Part shown: positions 60,061 through 64,000 of the stretch, one piece after another
How positions within the stretch are numbered: position 1 is the first letter of the stretch
How the letters are laid out: every line of letters begins with the position of its first letter
Origin: Pycnopodia helianthoides
Lineage: Eukaryota; Echinodermata; Asteroidea; Forcipulatida; Asteriidae
Assembly: GCA_032158295.1 (NCBI GenBank)
Contig: CM063249.1
Coordinates: forward strand, 13,496,078-13,560,077
DNA length: 64,000 nt
Reading direction: 5' to 3'
Notes under the pieces: generated by a model
Told to the model about the DNA's origin: nothing
What the model saw: only the letters and a program-made list of their open reading frames with translations
Database searches by the model: none
Made by a program: the position numbers and the translations under genes

Positions 60061-63000
60061 CCCGCTTCACTGGCATGCTTGCATCAAGCATACAAACAAA
60101 TGTATTCTGCAGCTGGAGCTGTTCAGAAGAGATGTAGCCCTCTTATGAAAACCCGAAAATATTTTTTAAAGATAAAAAACTGCCACAGTTTCTACAGCTG
60201 GTTCCGATAACGGCGGGATGATTTAATAACAAGGTTAAACGGGATCTTGGAACATTTTCGTGTGGTTTTCAATAATAGCCAGCCCCCCCCCCCCCCGCCC
60301 AATGTACTTCGAAAAAGTGTATTACTTAGGAATGGGTTAGGTCAATCGTGCATTGTGATGTAGGCCTAATAAGCAGACTAAATTTTGCAATGCCACCTTT
60401 GGACTCTGCCTTATTACAACAAAAAACATGCCCATTAGCTTATAAACACAACTTTCCTTTTCATAAATACAATGGCTGCAGGAAACCAACAAAGCGCCCC
60501 CTCAGTTTCTGCATTAAGTTTGCAGTGATTTGCATAATCTCAGAAAATACTTAAGAGGACTTGGCCACTGCGCTTCCTTAATACCGCGCGCAGGCAGGTT
60601 TGCACAATATCCCTCCCCATAAAATAGTTCTCTGTTTACTTCTAAAATTGTCCTCTTGTCGATAGATGACTTATGTTAAGTACACCTAAATCATCTTAAT
60701 AATATACATTATGTAAACATTGTTTTAAGACATTGTCAGGATGAGTATTTCTTGTGAGTTCACATTATTGCGCATTGATTTTGTAACGGGTCGTGTGGCT
60801 GTCATATCTTCCTCTTTTTTCCGTCAAGTTTGGAGCAGAGGGATTTCATCAAAAACTTCTCTGATATTTCTCTTCATTTTTCTTCGGATCATGGCTCTAG
60901 AATGTCAATAATGTAGATGTGCCAACGTCATGGAAACCCAAGTGAGTATTATTTTTGGTTTTCCATCCTCCCTGTCCAAGAAATTGTCCTTTTGGGGGAT
61001 GTTCATTCATCCTTTCAGCCATGTAATGTTGAACTTTTGACCCTGTTGTACTTGTACTGTTTGCTGTACGTTTGCTTTATTTTGTATGGACCCAGTTAGT
61101 TATCAGTGCAGTTTGGGGTCGTCCTGCTATAGAGTTTGCTTCACTTACGCCTTTTTTTTTGACACCAAATTCACGTTTTTCAATCTCTAGTTTTACTTAG
61201 GCCTAAAGTTTTCTGTTCAGATTCACTTCAACTTTGAAATGGTTGATTACATAAATAAAGTTTGACTTATTTATAGTCATGTACATTGCTATTCTCAAAA
61301 TGTACATCAATATCGTCTGCTTTCATTCTTTATTTTTGTTAATACTCATTGGTCATTATTTACTCTGGCTTTCTGTTTGTCTTTGTTGTTGCTGTGTGTC
61401 AATTTTTCACCGGTATTTTGTTTTTCTTGTTGTAGCCTGTTGCTTTTTAGTCCAAGTGTACTCAACAATATTTTCTTAATATTTTGTACATAACATCTGG
61501 CATACAAAGTAATTGCTTTACCATTTTCCTACATGTTGTGATTATCTTTCCTTTTCTCGATGTATAATTATCCACAGTTGTTTGAATTCAGGGCGGGTTA
61601 AAGTGTCTTTTTTATAGGGGGTGTTGGGAAGGCCCATTAGGTCTGGATTTATTACAATGCAACGGTATCACATATATTAAGCTTTGCAGTAAGATTTGTA
61701 TTAAGTTCCCTGAAGTCAGCCAGACAGTGTTAATAAGTTTTTATTATGTGTACCTTTGTGATAATACTTTCCGAGCTGTATTTTCGTAGGCTTTTGATTT
61801 GTCATAGGCCTCTATACTTTTTTTGTACGCCCTATTAGGCACAGATGCCTTACTGTACTGCAACCCAGCCTTGTTTGAATTCTTACATGTCTTTTTTTAC
61901 TTTTACAGTAAACAATAGTGTGCTGCTACAACATTGATAATATTATGAAGATCTTACACGGAACACTAAAAACAAGAACGAGTTTGCAATAGTAACAACT
62001 CTGACAACCCAGACAGAGAATACAGACAATCTTAGAAAGTCTTATTAAATGAAAATCTTTAATAATAATTATGTAGTAAGCAGTTGTGCGCACCACTGCA
62101 CTGTAAACGCCACCAATTATATCATTAAAAGTAAATTGATTAAAAGTTCAAAACTTGGAATATTTTCATGATATTACAAAATAATTACAATAAATTCTTA
62201 GCAGATGTACGCATGTAATTATTTTAAGCAAAAGTACAAACATAATATATACACAATACTGTTTACACAAGTTCTGTTGTAAGTTCCTTATTCTTTTAAG
62301 GAGACACTGTCCACGTCTAATACCCACTTCATTCCACTCCCACAGCCATTCCAATAACCCAGCTAATACCAGCCAAAACAGTACAGCGCTGGTTTTCCCT
62401 GAAAGCAATATCATAAAGCTCACAAAGTACAGTGTGTTTCCCATGTAGTACACGGTAGTGAAATTAAAAAATTGTTATTTAATTTGTAGCTTTAGGCATC
62501 TAGACAAAGACGTTAGCAACACATTATGACGTGGTGGGCATTGGCACTTTATATTACTTTTCAGATACAGGAAATTAGTCTATAAGAATAAAACTGTTCG
62601 TCATCAAAACATAATTTCAGTAAATGCTGGAAATTTTTTTTCCAAACAATCATTACAGGTACTAATAGAACCATAAAGAAAATTATTAAAGACAGGTATC
62701 CTTATGAATTGATAAAGAGCCACAAACAATACCGTTCAGTTGAATATACTTTCCTCTCATTATAGTAAATATTGGGCATTTCATATTAATGGAATTTCTT
62801 ATCAAACAAATAAAATGTTGAGCTGATGAGGGCTACAACTATACAATTTTGTTTTGCCCACTGCATCTCTACAACTTGAGTTTAATTTGTTCCCCAAAAT
62901 ATTTATAAGAAAAATACAAGTAAGTACTCATTCTTTTTATGCAGTGGAACACATTGCTTTGTAAATTGAGCCCTGCACCGAGAAACATTAGAAACTTAAA

Positions 63001-64000
63001 ATTGTGACCAAACGTTTCAGAACAATAAAAAAAAAAAGTTCTAGCAAAGATTACAGAAATTATGAAGATAATGTGTGAGTCAAGATACATCCATGAAATG
63101 AAAACAGAAGACTGAAGATGCATTGAAAAAGTCGATTGCAATACTTTTCTGTAAGAGCTTCCACACTCTTCAATAAACCTTTGTTTTTAAAACCCCAATT
63201 TCCAACTCCACCCAAAACCACAGACCTCTGACTCACAAGCCAAAGAAGGAACATCCCCAAATCTCAATTTGACTGGCGAAAATAATTAAAAAACAATGTG
63301 CTATATGTGTCTGCTAATGTTCAGCTTTAAAAATGAACCTATACAATACGTAGAATACAAAGCTTTATACAGAAATCTACATTTTAAACAAATAAATAAA
63401 CACAAAGTAGTTGTGCTTGTAGTGGACACAAGTAATCACAACTTTGTTTTGAACAGTAAATATACGTACATTGTTTGTATGAAGGGTTTGCCCTTATTAC
63501 TAGCCTGGTGTAAGGCACACTGTAAAAGAAATTTCAAATGTAAAAAAAAAATTGAAAAACAACTTCTTTTGAGAATGATGAGAACAATTAAATCCACCTA
63601 AAACACCTCGTCCCATTCATGTTGTGTACACATTTGACAACAAAATTTAGTAAGTCCGACAAGTAGTCAAAAAAAAAAAGAAAAGAAAGTAAGATTTCCA
63701 ACAAACCCCAAATTCATTTATCGCATTGTTCAATTTAGTCTGTTTTCTCTTTAGTTTGTTCTGCATTTGTATACTGTTTTCAGACTAATTTTATCTTAAA
63801 GTTAATAACATGCTTTAAATCTGGGCTTCCAAGACATACAATGGGAAAGTAAAAAGCAGATTCTATTAGCTTGTTGGGTAACTTTAAGACAAAAGGTAAA
63901 TCCATAATGTACAAGACAAAATTTAAAAGAGAATATCCTTTACAAAGCCTTAAAAGTGTACAGTGGTCATTCATACCCCAATCACTATTAACCCCCTCCA
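60061..64000. other. AT-rich region without recognised genes
   Basis: No exon pattern or family motif found on either strand. Features seen: a C run at about 60282-60296, an AATAAA at about 61254 and long A/T runs near 63027 and 63671. It might include the 3' UTR of a minus-strand gene to the right, but nothing shows this directly. Confidence 0.4.

Noticed and set aside
62166..63260. Hydrophobic minus-strand frames resembling membrane segments
   Set aside because: AT-rich DNA yields Phe/Leu/Ile-rich frames by chance; no acceptor, donor or family pattern was found.

Overview
The window looks like nuclear DNA of a marine deuterostome invertebrate, most likely an echinoderm and possibly a sea star. 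The evidence is vertebrate-like orthologues split into many short exons by GT-AG introns, AT-rich non-coding DNA, and dense non-autonomous repeats: tRNA-derived SINEs, foldback MITEs, TTAA-flanked MITEs and Helitron-like elements. The species assignment is inference from repeat style and protein similarity recalled from memory. No bacterial or viral features are present.

Layout, left to right. (1) 1-6208, + strand: the last eight exons of a gene for SLF1 (ANKRD32), the BRCT/ankyrin factor that links RAD18 to SMC5/6 in DNA repair; its 5' part lies outside the window. (2) 7.2-15 kb: mostly non-coding, with a decayed minus-strand HECT-like (G2E3-like) gene at 9.0-10.9 kb, a 38-bp minisatellite and a GC-rich foldback element. 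(3) 15062-39617, + strand: a second SLF1 gene in tandem, starting at the BRCT exons. Its ankyrin/C-terminal block is present three times in direct order (modules B, C and D). (4) 42470-52032, + strand: a complete 11-exon NOC4L gene (small-subunit ribosome biogenesis). (5) 53737-56205, + strand: a complete 4-exon TXNDC17 gene (TRP14-like thioredoxin) with its WCPDC motif. (6) 58.7-60.1 kb, - strand: a candidate small secreted-protein gene (5' UTR exon, signal-peptide exon, terminal exon). (7) 60.1-64 kb: AT-rich, with no gene that I can support.

The main story is SLF1. A whole-gene tandem duplication was followed by internal expansion of the ankyrin block. Ankyrin exons 1 and 2 are phase 1 at both ends in every copy, so extra copies could be spliced in frame. 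The copies are also decaying: the acceptor of the exon before the ankyrin repeats is lost in all three modules, there are single-base frameshifts in B, C and D, and the last exon of B and C is cut at the same junction. In B that junction supplies an in-frame stop and a nearby AATAAA. Related units with and without insertions give empty-site evidence for several transposable elements. NOC4L and TXNDC17 appear intact. SLF1, NOC4L and TXNDC17 share no pathway beyond general nuclear and cytosolic housekeeping; they are simply head-to-tail neighbours.
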